From Falsiroseomonas sp050563535 (GTDB lineage Bacteria; Pseudomonadota; Alphaproteobacteria; Acetobacterales; Acetobacteraceae), in the NCBI RefSeq assembly GCF_050563535.1, contig NZ_JBNXUO010000005.1:62001-126000 (forward strand): 64,000 nt of DNA, read 5' to 3'. The notes beneath the pieces are model-generated. The model was given only the letters and a program-made list of their open reading frames with translations, had not been told where the DNA came from and ran no database searches. The translations under genes were made by a program, and so were the position numbers. Positions 39,051 to 47,012 of this stretch are shown here, piece by piece (the first letter of the stretch is position 1; every line of letters begins with the position of its first letter).

Positions 39051-40288
39051 GCGCCGGCCCGCGCCGGCCGCGTGCTGTCGCCCAGCGCCGCCTGCATCGC
39101 TTCCACCACGCGCAGCAGCTGCGCGTCGGTCATGTCCGGGAAGAAGGGCAGGCCGAGCGTGCCGTCCGCCAGGCGCGTCGTGACCGGGAGGGGGTCATCG
39201 CCCGGCATGCGCGGACATTGCGCGAAGGCCGGGTGCGCCTGGCACCCCCCGCCCCACCAGGCCCGCGTCGCCACGCCGTCGAGCCCGAGGGCGAGCGCGA
39301 CATCGGCGGCACGGCGCCCGGCCGGCAGGCGCACCACGCAGGTCGAGCCGACCCAGCCTTCCGCGAAGCCGGGCAGGAAGGCGCAGCCCAGCGGTTCCAG
39401 CGCGGCGCGCAGCCGCCGGCCGACCGCCATGTACTCCGCCCGCCGCCCCGGCCACGCCTCCAGCGAGGCGAGCCCCACCGCGGCGTGGTACTCGCTGAGC
39501 TTCGCGTTCAGCCCCGCCACTTCCGCGACGCGCGCGCCGAAGAAGCCGAAATTGGCGGTGCGCTTGACCCGCCGCGCGAGGTCCGCATCCGTGGTGGCGA
39601 CGAAGCCGCCTTCCCCCGCGCAGACCGTCTTTGTGGCATGCATGGAGACCACCGCCGGCGTGGCCGAGACCGCGAGCCCGTCGAAGGCCGCGGCCGCGTC
39701 GATCACAACGGGGATGCCGGTGCGGCCGGTGAAGTCGTCCCAGGGGCGCGGGTCCACGGGCAGGCCGAAGGGGGCCACCGCGACGACGGCGGACACCGGC
39801 GTTTCCGCCGCGCCGGGCCCCTGCCGCGCCATCCTGCGCAGCAGCACATCGCGCACGCGGTCCGGCGTCAGCGTCCAGCCCGCCTCCTCCACGTCGAGGA
39901 AGCAGGGCGTCAGGCCCGCGGCCAGCGCCGCATGGGCAGTGGCCACGAAGGTCCAGGCCGGCATCAGGCAGAGCCCGCGCCGCTGCGCCGCCGGCTTGTC
40001 CTCCAGCGAGGCGCGCAGCGCGCAGACCAGCCCGTCCGTGGCGGTGGACACGGTGACGACGGAAGCGCCGAAGCGCGCGCCGAGGCGCCGTTCGAGTTCG
40101 GAATTCAGCGGGCCCCAGTTGGCATAGACCCGCGCGCGGTCGATGCGCCGCAGCCAGGGGAGCAGCGCCTCGGCCTCCGGCAGCTTCGGGCGGGCGACGG
40201 GCAGGGCGGGCAGGGGTGCCGCGATGTCCGGCAGCGCGGCGGGCAGCGCGGCCGGCGGTGCGGCGAAGGGGGCGGCGAAACCATCCAT
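39047..40288 (-). CDS. DegT/DnrJ/EryC1/StrS-family PLP aminotransferase
   Basis: A 413-residue sugar-aminotransferase-type enzyme. The PLP-binding Lys is K220 in SMHATKTVCAGEGGF, preceded by the PLP-pocket Asp in VVIDAAAAFDG (D197). ANWGPLNSELERRLGARFGA is the usual substrate-end motif. The family moves an amino group onto nucleotide-bound keto-sugars. ATG 40288 is chosen; GAGGAG lies ~10 nt upstream. It is the second gene of the operon after the GT41 transferase, and its stop overlaps the FAD gene start. No sugar dehydratase or nucleotidyltransferase is present, so the keto-sugar must come from elsewhere or the acceptor is not a sugar. Confidence 0.88.
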   Translation of the reverse strand: MDGFAAPFAAPPAALPAALPDIAAPLPALPVARPKLPEAEALLPWLRRIDRARVYANWGPLNSELERRLGARFGASVVTVSTATDGLVCALRASLEDKPAAQRRGLCLMPAWTFVATAHAALAAGLTPCFLDVEEAGWTLTPDRVRDVLLRRMARQGPGAAETPVSAVVAVAPFGLPVDPRPWDDFTGRTGIPVVIDAAAAFDGLAVSATPAVVSMHATKTVCAGEGGFVATTDADLARRVKRTANFGFFGARVAEVAGLNAKLSEYHAAVGLASLEAWPGRRAEYMAVGRRLRAALEPLGCAFLPGFAEGWVGSTCVVRLPAGRRAADVALALGLDGVATRAWWGGGCQAHPAFAQCPRMPGDDPLPVTTRLADGTLGLPFFPDMTDAQLLRVVEAMQAALGDSTRPARAGA

Positions 40289-40307
40289 CCTGGCATGCTC
40301 CTCGGGT

Positions 40308-42761
40308 TCAATCGTCCGCCGCGGCGTCGAGGACGGAGCCGGTCGGCAGGGTGACGTCGAAGCCTTCGGCCGGCAGGCCATGGCACCAGCGCCGCCACAT
40401 GCCGTGCAGCGCGACCTCGAGCCCATCCACCACGCGGCGCGCATCGGTCATGCCCAGGGCGAGGCGATGGCGGAGCGTGGAGCGGATCTCCGCCAGCCGC
40501 CCGGGGCGCGCCGCCCAGGCCACCGCCTTCGCGGCGTAGTCGTCGGCCGACTCCGCGATGAAGCCGTGCAGGCCGAGATGCGCCATCAGCGACGCGCCGA
40601 CGCGCGACTGCATGGTGCCGCCAGCCAGCGTCAGCGTCGGCACGCCCATCCACTGCGCGAAGCAGGTGCTGGTGCCGCCGGCATAGGGGAAGGTGTCGAG
40701 AAGCAGGTCCACCTCTCCATGCAGGGCGAGGTAGCGGTCGAACCCCGTCCGCTGGTGCAGCACCAGCCGCGCCGCATCGATGCCCTGCACGGCGAAGGCG
40801 GCACGCAGCCGCGCCTCGGCCGCCGCATCCGGGATGGCCGCCACCATCAGCCGCGCGTCGGGAACGGCATGCAGGATGCGCGACCAGAGCGCGATCACCT
40901 CCGCCGTTACCTTGCTCAGCCGGTTGAAGCTGCCGAAGGTGACGTGCCCCTTCGCCAGGGCCGGCAGGGGCCCCACGCCGGGCTCCGAGCGGAACGGCTC
41001 GAACACGGTGGAGAAGGGAAGGCGCACCAGCTTCTCGGTGAACTGCGCCTCCAGCAGCCCGTGCGGCGCGAGCATCGCGTTGCACAGGAAGTAGTCCATC
41101 CGCGCCAGGCCCGTGGTGCCGGGATAGCCGATCCAGCTGACCTGCACCGGCGCGGCACGCCGTGCGAAGACCGGCAGGCGGTGATGCGCGGTGTGGCCGG
41201 ACAGGTCGAACAGGATGTCGATGCGGTCCGCCGCGATGCGCTGCGCGAGACCCTCGTCCGGAAGGGAATGCGCTTCCGTCCAGCCGGCGAAGGCACGCTT
41301 CAGATGCGCGCTGACGTGGTCGTCCGAAGGAATGGTGGAATAGGCGTGCAGCTCGAACCCCCGCGACGACAGCTCGAACAGGAAGGGGGCCACGAAATGC
41401 GAGACGGCATGCGCCCGCAGGTCGCCCGACACGAAGCCGAGCCGCGGTGCCCCCGCATGGCGCCGCTCGCGGCGGTCGTGGTGCATCGGCGCGACCCGCC
41501 GCTCCAGCCCCTCGCCATAGGCGCGATGCGCGCGGAACAGCGCCGCCGGCGTCGCTGTTCCGCTATGCGTCTCGCAGAACAGCAGGCCGGAGCCGGCGAG
41601 GACGTCCTCGGGGTCGCGGGAGAGGGCGGCGCGGAAGCAGACCAGTGCCTCCTCGGTGCGGCCCTGCAACTGCAGGACGTGGCCGAGCGTGGAATGGGCG
41701 GAGACGCTGTCCTCGCCGAGCGCGATGGCGCGCCGCGCGGCGGCCTCCGCTTCCGACAGCGGACCCGTCACCTTCAGCGCACTGGCCAGCCCGACCAGGG
41801 ATTCGCCGTTCTCGGGGTCCAGCCGCAGCGCCTCGCGGAAGGCCGCGGCCGCTTCCTCGTGCAGGAGCCGTTGCAGCAGCACGCCGCCATGCGCCTGGCG
41901 GAGATGCAGCGAAGCCGGCTTCAGCGCCACTGCCCGAGCCAGGGCGGCGCTGCTCTCCTCCAGCCGGCCGGTTGCCTGCAGCAGTGCCGCAAGCGCGTGC
42001 TTCAGTTCCGCTATGTCGGGGCAGATGGCATCGGCCTCGCGATAGGCGGCGATCGCCTCCTCCAGCCGGCCCTCGCGGTGCAGGCGATTGGCGCGCTGCC
42101 AGGCCTCGGCCGCCGGGGCGGCATCGGCCGGCAGGGTCGCCGTGCCGAAGCCCGCCGCCTGCCCCGGCGCCGCCACGCCGCCCCGCGCGCCGATCAGCCG
42201 GTCGAGCCGCATGCGCGCGCCCGTGTCGCCGGGCAGCAGGGACACGATGCGGCGCGCGGGGGGGATCGCCTCCTCCCAGCGACCCTGGGCCTCCAGCGCG
42301 GCGGCAAGGAATTCGTGCCCGGCCACATGGCCCGGCCAGCGCCGCGCCACGCGCCGGGCCAGCGCCGCGGCATCCGCGTGGCGCCCCTGGCGGAACATCG
42401 CGAACAGCCTGCGCGAATGGGCGAGGAGGCCGGGCGGCGGCGCAGCGGGGCGTGCGGGCGCGGGCGGCTGTTCCGCCTCGGGCGTCGCATCGGGTGCGTT
42501 GCGTGGCGCGCCGTGCTCAGCCTGGACCCGCAGCAGGATCTCGAGGGCGCCGGCGGTGGCCCGCGGCAGGCCGAGCGCCACCGCCTGCCCCAGCGCCTGC
42601 CAGGCCGCCTCCAGCAACCCGGCCTCGGCCAGCGCGGCCACGAAGTCCCGCCAGTGCTCCGGCCGTGTCGGGTCCTGCTCCAGCATGTCGATGGTGGCCG
42701 TCAGCGGCCCCGCGGCGGCTGCCGGCCCGTGCATCTCCGGCGGTCGCACCATCTCCAGCAT
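40308..42761 (-). CDS. TPR-GT41 O-GlcNAc-transferase-like glycosyltransferase (FlmG-like)
   Basis: An 817-residue protein from ATG 42761 (upstream ATG 42827 possible). The first ~400 residues are TPR repeats such as RLEEAIAAYREADAICPDIAELKHALAALL. The C-terminal half is a GT-B fold of family GT41: FVSGDLRAHAVSHFVAPFL, DILFDLSGHTAHHRLPVFARRAAPVQVSWIGYPGTTGL (split), VTFGSFNRLSKVTAEVIALW and LLDTFPYAGGTSTCFAQWMGVPTLTLAG carry the UDP-sugar site and the His/Lys-like residues. Such enzymes O-glycosylate Ser/Thr of proteins; FlmG in Caulobacter modifies flagellin. It heads a five-gene operon beside the flagellar genes, supporting a flagellin target. Confidence 0.86.
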   Translation of the reverse strand: MLEMVRPPEMHGPAAAAGPLTATIDMLEQDPTRPEHWRDFVAALAEAGLLEAAWQALGQAVALGLPRATAGALEILLRVQAEHGAPRNAPDATPEAEQPPAPARPAAPPPGLLAHSRRLFAMFRQGRHADAAALARRVARRWPGHVAGHEFLAAALEAQGRWEEAIPPARRIVSLLPGDTGARMRLDRLIGARGGVAAPGQAAGFGTATLPADAAPAAEAWQRANRLHREGRLEEAIAAYREADAICPDIAELKHALAALLQATGRLEESSAALARAVALKPASLHLRQAHGGVLLQRLLHEEAAAAFREALRLDPENGESLVGLASALKVTGPLSEAEAAARRAIALGEDSVSAHSTLGHVLQLQGRTEEALVCFRAALSRDPEDVLAGSGLLFCETHSGTATPAALFRAHRAYGEGLERRVAPMHHDRRERRHAGAPRLGFVSGDLRAHAVSHFVAPFLFELSSRGFELHAYSTIPSDDHVSAHLKRAFAGWTEAHSLPDEGLAQRIAADRIDILFDLSGHTAHHRLPVFARRAAPVQVSWIGYPGTTGLARMDYFLCNAMLAPHGLLEAQFTEKLVRLPFSTVFEPFRSEPGVGPLPALAKGHVTFGSFNRLSKVTAEVIALWSRILHAVPDARLMVAAIPDAAAEARLRAAFAVQGIDAARLVLHQRTGFDRYLALHGEVDLLLDTFPYAGGTSTCFAQWMGVPTLTLAGGTMQSRVGASLMAHLGLHGFIAESADDYAAKAVAWAARPGRLAEIRSTLRHRLALGMTDARRVVDGLEVALHGMWRRWCHGLPAEGFDVTLPTGSVLDAAADD

Positions 42762-43008
42762 GTCCACGCAGCACCCCCGCATCCTGCCGGCCGCATCCGT
42801 GGGTGATCCGCACCGCACGCGACGCATGGTCCCATGCGGAGGGTTGACGAAGCGTCACCGTGGGGCGCAGGCAGGCGAGTGGCGGAAGGCGGCAACACTT
42901 CGGCAAGACTTGTCGCCCATCTTGCGACCCCCGCCGACCGCGCCGCATCGCCCGCGACGGTCCGGCACCCACGGCGCCAGGAGGGCGCCTGCACGAAGGC
43001 CCTCTCCC

Positions 43009-43305
43009 ATGATCCGCGACGCCACCGGCGTCACCGCCGCGCTGCCCGTTCCCGCCGCCCGCCAGGGCGCGGAAGCCGCGCAGCCCGCCACGCCCCCGCT
43101 CCCCGCGGCCGCGCCGGAACTTGCCGCGCAGTTCAACCCGGCGCTGCGCCTCGACCCCGCGCTGAACCTGGTCGTCATCGAGTTCCGCGGCGCGGATGGC
43201 GAAGTCCTCCGCTCCATCCCCTCCGAGCGCGAGATCGCCGCCTATCGCAGCGGCGAACGCCCGGAGCCGAAGACGCTGACGCCGCAGCTCGACGTCAAAG
43301 GCTGA
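43009..43305 (+). CDS. FlaG-like small flagellar protein
   Basis: A 98-residue protein with an Ala/Pro-rich, disordered first half and a compact C-terminal segment, NLVVIEFRGADGEVLRSIPSEREI. This resembles the FlaG core (V-x-V-x-D-x-x-T-G-E-V-I-R-x-I-P). FlaG proteins affect filament length, though their mechanism is unclear. ATG 43009 has a plausible AGG-rich region upstream. It converges on the DUF1217 gene with an 11-base overlap and lies next to the flagellar block, which fits. Assignment rests on one short motif, so confidence is moderate. Confidence 0.5.
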   Translation: MIRDATGVTAALPVPAARQGAEAAQPATPPLPAAAPELAAQFNPALRLDPALNLVVIEFRGADGEVLRSIPSEREIAAYRSGERPEPKTLTPQLDVKG

Positions 43306-44569
43306 GCGAGACGCGCCGCGCGGCCAGGGCGGGCAGGCCCTCCGCGCCGCCGCCGAACAGCGAAAGGACGGGGTTGGCCGCCCCCGCCTGTTGCAGCTGC
43401 GCGACATAGCGCTGCGCCATCCGCGCCACCTCCCTCGGGTCCTGCAGCTTCGCCACGTCCAGCCTGCGCGCCAGTGTGTCGCGCTGCTGCTCGAAGGGCA
43501 GCATCGCGAAGGAGGCGGGCAGGCCGAGCGCGCCGCGCGCGACGGTGAGCAGCGCGCGGTCGCTCATCAGCTGGGCGATGCTCGTCACCTGGCCGGCCAT
43601 GCGGCGAAAATAGAGCGCCTCCCGCAGGCCGGGGCTCGCCTCCCCCATCGCCTTCTCGAAGCGGTTCGTCATTGCGGCCTCGACGATGCGATCCACCAGC
43701 GCCGCGTCGCCGAGCGGCAGGCGGCGCGCGCCGGCGGGTTCCTCGTCGGGCAGGAAGGGCGCGGCGCGCAGCAGCGCACGCTTTTCCGCCGAAAGGGCGC
43801 CGAGCTGCGCGTCGTCCAGCACGCCGGCCTGCGCCCCGGTGAAGGCGGCGACCTGTTCGGTGCTCATCGCGCCAAGCTGCGCCGGGGTCAGCGCCCCCAC
43901 CTGCTCGCGTGTCAGCGCGCGCAACTGCGCGGTGCCGAGGGCGCCGATGTCCGCGGGTTCGATGGCCGCCACCTGCCACAGGAACAGCGCCCGCACCTGC
44001 GCGGGAGCGAGCGCACCGATCTGCTCCGCCGTCAGGGCCGCCACATCCGCCGCATCCATCCCGCCGATCGCGTCGGTGGAGATGGCGGCGACCTGCGCAG
44101 GGGACAGCGCGGCGAGCTGCTCCGCCGTCAGCGCCTGCACCTGGAGGAAGTCGAGCCCCGCGATACGGTTGCGTTCCAGCTTGCGGATATCCGCCGCCGG
44201 CGTCGCGGCCAGGGCGGCGGGGGCGACATCCAGCGACCGGCGTTCCGCGAAGGCGTTGGCGAAGGCCCGCCAGCGCGGATCGGCAAGCCGGTTCGCAAGG
44301 CTCGCGGGGTCCGACGGGTCCTCCGTCAGAACGCGCCGCAGGGTGACGCGCTTGTCGATCTCGGATTCGAGCTGGAAGGACTCCAGCACGAGTTGCAACG
44401 TACGCCGATCGCGCAGCAGGGCCTCGGCATCGGTGATGCGACCCGCCTGTTCGCGCAGGCGCGCCGCATCCGCCTGGTTGTCGCGCCGCGCCGCGAAGCG
44501 GGCGCGCAGCGTCTCGCCCTGCCTCTCGGCGATGGCCAGCGCGGCGGGGGCGCCGATGCCGGCCAGCAT
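43295..44569 (-). CDS. DUF1217 flagellar-associated protein with octapeptide repeat insertion
   Basis: A 424-residue protein in the DUF1217 family found in alphaproteobacterial flagellar loci. The N-terminal part (~45-115: AEALLRDRRTLQLVLESFQL, DPRWRAFANAF) and the C-terminal part (~285-395: VDRIVEAAMTNRFEKAMGE, ALYFRRMAGQV) are the family core. Between them, residues 140-267 hold about sixteen octapeptides of the form xxxQ(V/I/L)x(A/G)(L/I/M), for example TAEQIGAL, APAQVRAL, TREQVGAL. The core looks split by this insertion. Role unknown; by position it is a late flagellar gene after flaF (start 2 nt from the flaF stop). Confidence 0.75.
   Translation of the reverse strand: MLAGIGAPAALAIAERQGETLRARFAARRDNQADAARLREQAGRITDAEALLRDRRTLQLVLESFQLESEIDKRVTLRRVLTEDPSDPASLANRLADPRWRAFANAFAERRSLDVAPAALAATPAADIRKLERNRIAGLDFLQVQALTAEQLAALSPAQVAAISTDAIGGMDAADVAALTAEQIGALAPAQVRALFLWQVAAIEPADIGALGTAQLRALTREQVGALTPAQLGAMSTEQVAAFTGAQAGVLDDAQLGALSAEKRALLRAAPFLPDEEPAGARRLPLGDAALVDRIVEAAMTNRFEKAMGEASPGLREALYFRRMAGQVTSIAQLMSDRALLTVARGALGLPASFAMLPFEQQRDTLARRLDVAKLQDPREVARMAQRYVAQLQQAGAANPVLSLFGGGAEGLPALAARRVSLSL
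43769..44152 (-). repeat. Sixteen-copy octapeptide (24-bp) repeat array in DUF1217 protein
   Basis: Codons 140-267 translate to sixteen near-regular eight-residue units with Gln (or Asp/Glu) at position 4, Val/Ile/Leu at 5, small residue at 7 and Leu/Ile/Met at 8. The DNA has diverged between units, so the repeat is ancient and kept at protein level. Confidence 0.85.
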
Positions 44570-44571
44570 CC

Positions 44572-44949
44572 CTAGGCGGCGCCCGCGCGGAAGGTGGGCC
44601 GGGCGCCGACCGATGCCTGCGCCTCCAGCCCCGCGATCATGTCGCGATGCAGCTCGATCAGCGGCGCCAGGCTGCCCGCGTCGAGCATCCGCGCCGCCGC
44701 CTCCCGCTGCGCCCAGAGGCCGAGGGAGATGAGCCTCGCCCGCAGCTCCAGCGGCAGCCCGTTGGCATCGAGCGAGAGGTCGCCGATCAGGATGGACCAG
44801 AGCTGCGTCGTCTTGCTGAGCGCGGCGGCGCGGGCCGGCACGTCCGCGGCGCCGGCGAGCAGCCCGTTGACGTAGCGGAAGGCGCGCAGCTCGATCTCGC
44901 GCGGGGAGGCCGCGGCATTCTGCGCGGCGGCGTAGCGGGCGATGCTCAT
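44572..44949 (-). CDS. flaF: FlaF, flagellin biosynthesis regulator
   Basis: A 125-residue protein with the FlaF pattern: a start of MSIARYAAAQNAAASPREIE, a helical middle LLAGAADVPARAAALSKTTQLWSILIGDL and a basic end. FlaF acts with FlbT to tune flagellin expression and is a flagellin-binding secretion factor in Caulobacter (known for the family). It lies between flagellin and the DUF1217 gene, with flbT upstream of flagellin: the common flbT-flagellin-flaF grouping. Confidence 0.86.
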   Translation of the reverse strand: MSIARYAAAQNAAASPREIELRAFRYVNGLLAGAADVPARAAALSKTTQLWSILIGDLSLDANGLPLELRARLISLGLWAQREAAARMLDAGSLAPLIELHRDMIAGLEAQASVGARPTFRAGAA

Positions 44950-45013
44950 GCGGCGGGCTGGCCTTCCTGGAAATGGGCGGCGCGGGCGGGGCGCGCGCCC
45001 CGCCCGCCCGTGG

Positions 45014-46153
45014 TCAGCGGAACAGGCTGAGGAGGCCCTGGCTCTGCTGGTTCGCGATGGACAGCGACTGCGTCGCGAGCTGCTGGCGCGTCTGCAGGCT
45101 GGACAGCCGCGCGCTCTCCTCCGCCAGGTCGGCATCGACCAGCGCGCCCAGCCCCTCCCGCAGGCTGTCGCGAAGCTGCACGCTGAAGTCCCGCAGCCCT
45201 TCCACCTGCTGCAACGCGGCGCCGAGCCGCGCGAGCACGTTGCCCGATGTGGTGATGGCGCCGTCCACCCGCGCGATCGCGCCCTGCGCGCCGCCGATCT
45301 GCGTCACCGTCGCGCCGGTGACCGCGGTGGAGCCGTTGCCGCCGGAGGCAACGTCGGTCGCGTTGCTGATAATGATGTTGCCGTTGTTGTCGAAGCTGGC
45401 GTTGATGCCGTCCTGCGCCATGGTCTGGAGCAGCGTGCCGAGCCTCTGCAACGGCGACTGCGTCGCCGTGAACTCCACCGAGCGCACGACCGTGTTCGGC
45501 CCGGCCGATCCGGCGAGGGTGGCGTCGCTGTTGAACTCGAAGACGAAGGTGGTGGTGCCCACCGTCACCGACAGACCCATCCCGTCGGAGATGGCGAGCG
45601 AGCTGTCGAAGGCGATCTGGCGCGCGCCCTGCGTCACCGTCAGCCCCGCCAGGTTCAGCCCGCCCGCCGAGGAGCGGAGGTCGGAGGCGGCGATCTGCGT
45701 GTTGCTCCCGCTTATGTCGCGCAGCACCTGCAGCGACCCGCCGCCGCCGTTGATGAGGTTCACGCCGTTGAAGGAGGCCGAGCCCGCGAAGGCATCGATG
45801 TTGGACAGCGCGGAGGTGATCTGCGCGTTCATCGTCGCCTGGTTCAGGCCCTGCTGCTGGCCCTGCGTGATGGTCTGCTTCAGCTTGCCGAGCTCGTTGC
45901 TGATGCGCGTCGCGGCGTCGCGCGCGACGGACAGCGCGGCGCGGCCGAAATTCTGGCTGTCCACCACCGCGTTCAGGCCGTTCAGGTCGGCGCGCATGCT
46001 CTGGCCGATGGTGAAGACGGCGGGGTCGTCATTCGCCTTGCCGATCCGCAGTCCCGTCTCGATCCGCTGCTGGGTCCGCCCCATGTCGGTCGAGATGGTG
46101 TTGAGCGAGCGCACCGCGGCCATCGCGGCGACATTGGTGTTGATGGAGGACAT
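45014..46153 (-). CDS. fliC: Flagellin
   Basis: A 379-residue flagellin. The N-terminal D0/D1 domain opens MSSINTNVAAMAAVRSLNTI and has the RIETGLRIGKANDDPA motif (~31-46). The C-terminal D1/D0 ends LATQSLSIANQQSQGLLSLFR. The middle ~140-290 is the variable domain, rich in Gly, Ser, Thr and Asn, so has many Ser/Thr available for O-glycosylation. A strong ribosome site (GGGAGAGGA) precedes the ATG. The protein forms the external filament. The leader (46154-46311) carries a hairpin and repeats, listed separately. Only one flagellin gene is in the window. Confidence 0.96.
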   Translation of the reverse strand: MSSINTNVAAMAAVRSLNTISTDMGRTQQRIETGLRIGKANDDPAVFTIGQSMRADLNGLNAVVDSQNFGRAALSVARDAATRISNELGKLKQTITQGQQQGLNQATMNAQITSALSNIDAFAGSASFNGVNLINGGGGSLQVLRDISGSNTQIAASDLRSSAGGLNLAGLTVTQGARQIAFDSSLAISDGMGLSVTVGTTTFVFEFNSDATLAGSAGPNTVVRSVEFTATQSPLQRLGTLLQTMAQDGINASFDNNGNIIISNATDVASGGNGSTAVTGATVTQIGGAQGAIARVDGAITTSGNVLARLGAALQQVEGLRDFSVQLRDSLREGLGALVDADLAEESARLSSLQTRQQLATQSLSIANQQSQGLLSLFR

Positions 46154-46175
46154 GGTCCTCTCCCTTTTGGGCGTT

Positions 46176-46210
46176 CCGCGGCGGGGTGGGCATTTTGCTG
46201 CCCGCCGCGG
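46176..46210 (-). promoter_or_regulatory. Flagellin 5'-leader hairpin (possible FlbT target)
   Basis: CCGCGGCGGG (46176-46185) and CCCGCCGCGG (46201-46210) form a perfect 10-bp stem; an inner GGGCA/TGCCC pair (46188-46192 with 46199-46203) competes with it. It ends 22 nt before the flagellin ATG, next to the ribosome site, so it could gate translation. Confidence 0.6.
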
Positions 46211-46227
46211 TACCGGGTGCGGCCCCG

Positions 46228-46255
46228 CCGCACCGGATGGAACCCGCACCGGATG
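46228..46255. repeat. Pair of 12-bp direct repeats in flagellin leader
   Basis: CCGCACCGGATG occurs at 46228-46239 and 46244-46255, 16 bp apart start to start. Possible operator or RNA-binding site pair. Confidence 0.55.
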
Positions 46256-46270
46256 CGGGCCCCGTCGCCG

Positions 46271-46290
46271 CATCCTCCCACGGGAGGATG
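46271..46290 (-). promoter_or_regulatory. 20-bp inverted repeat between flbT and flagellin
   Basis: CATCCTCCC and GGGAGGATG (9-bp stem, 2-nt spacer) lie 21 nt downstream of the flbT stop. It may be a terminator for flbT readthrough control or a leader stem; no T-run follows. Confidence 0.45.
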
Positions 46291-46311
46291 AAGCGGGCGT
46301 GAAGACGGCGC

Positions 46312-46788
46312 CTAATCCATCGCGCCGACATGCGCGGCGCCGGCCGGGCGCAGCGCCGCGATCGCGCCCGGCGGCAGCGGCGTGCCGCTCGCCGGGTCGA
46401 GGCCCAGCACCGCCGCCTCGTGCCGCATGACGTGCCGCACCAGGCGGAGCGCCTGGTACCACTCGTCCTGCTCGGCGAGCGCGAGGGCGCGTTCGAGCAG
46501 CTGGCGCGCCATGTTGGAGGTGGTCGCCTCCTGGAACTCCGCCACCAGGCGGTGCGCGTCGGCCATCCCGGTCTCCCGCTCCTCCTCCGGGCCGACATAG
46601 GCGCATTGCAAAGCGAAGTAGATTCGCCGCGCGGGCGTGGTCGCCGATTCCGGCGCCATCACCTGCTTGCCGAACAGGAACCTCGCCTTCGCCACCAGCT
46701 CCACCCGCGTGCGGCCGCGGAACCGGAGCGAGGCGCCATTCACGACCATGAGGTCGCCTGCCCGCAACTCGAGCACCAACGTGGACAT
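46312..46788 (-). CDS. flbT: FlbT, flagellin mRNA regulator
   Basis: A 158-residue FlbT protein. The N-terminal LVLELRAGDLMVVNGASLRFRGRTRVELVAKARFLFGKQVM (split) is the family hallmark, followed by IYFALQCAYVGPEEERE. In Caulobacter, FlbT binds the 5' leader of the flagellin mRNA and triggers its decay until the hook is finished. The gene precedes flagellin on the same strand with a 158-nt gap. Residues after ~135 are poorly conserved. ATG 46788 is chosen; the long open frame upstream is not FlbT-like. Confidence 0.9.
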   Translation of the reverse strand: MSTLVLELRAGDLMVVNGASLRFRGRTRVELVAKARFLFGKQVMAPESATTPARRIYFALQCAYVGPEEERETGMADAHRLVAEFQEATTSNMARQLLERALALAEQDEWYQALRLVRHVMRHEAAVLGLDPASGTPLPPGAIAALRPAGAAHVGAMD

Positions 46789-46969
46789 GCCACTCTCCCC
46801 AACCAGTCGATGCGGCGGCCGCGGCCGAAGCACCGGGCGGCCGGCCTTCGCCGGCCTTCGCGAGTTTTTCGCCGCCACGCGGGCCGTCCTGGCGGATCGG
46901 GGAGCCGCATGCTCGATCATCGAGGCCGTGCCGCACCGCGCCCGGAGAGGCGGACACGACGGCACCGCC

Positions 46970-46985
46970 GCAATGTCGCAGCCCC
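46970..46985 (-). promoter_or_regulatory. Weak candidate sigma-54 element upstream of flbT
   Basis: On the minus strand GGGCTGC-N4-TTGC has the right 10-bp GG-to-GC spacing and a perfect -12 TTGC, but a poor -24 box. It lies ~180 nt upstream of flbT. Listed as tentative. Confidence 0.3.
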
Positions 46986-47012
46986 GGCTTAACCGGGCCT
47001 TACGGCAGGCCA

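Noticed and set aside
42890..42906. Sigma-54-like CGGCAACACTTCGGCAA upstream of the FlaG-like gene
   Set aside because: Spacing is right but the -12 box is CGGC instead of TTGC and the -24 lacks its T; too weak to annotate.
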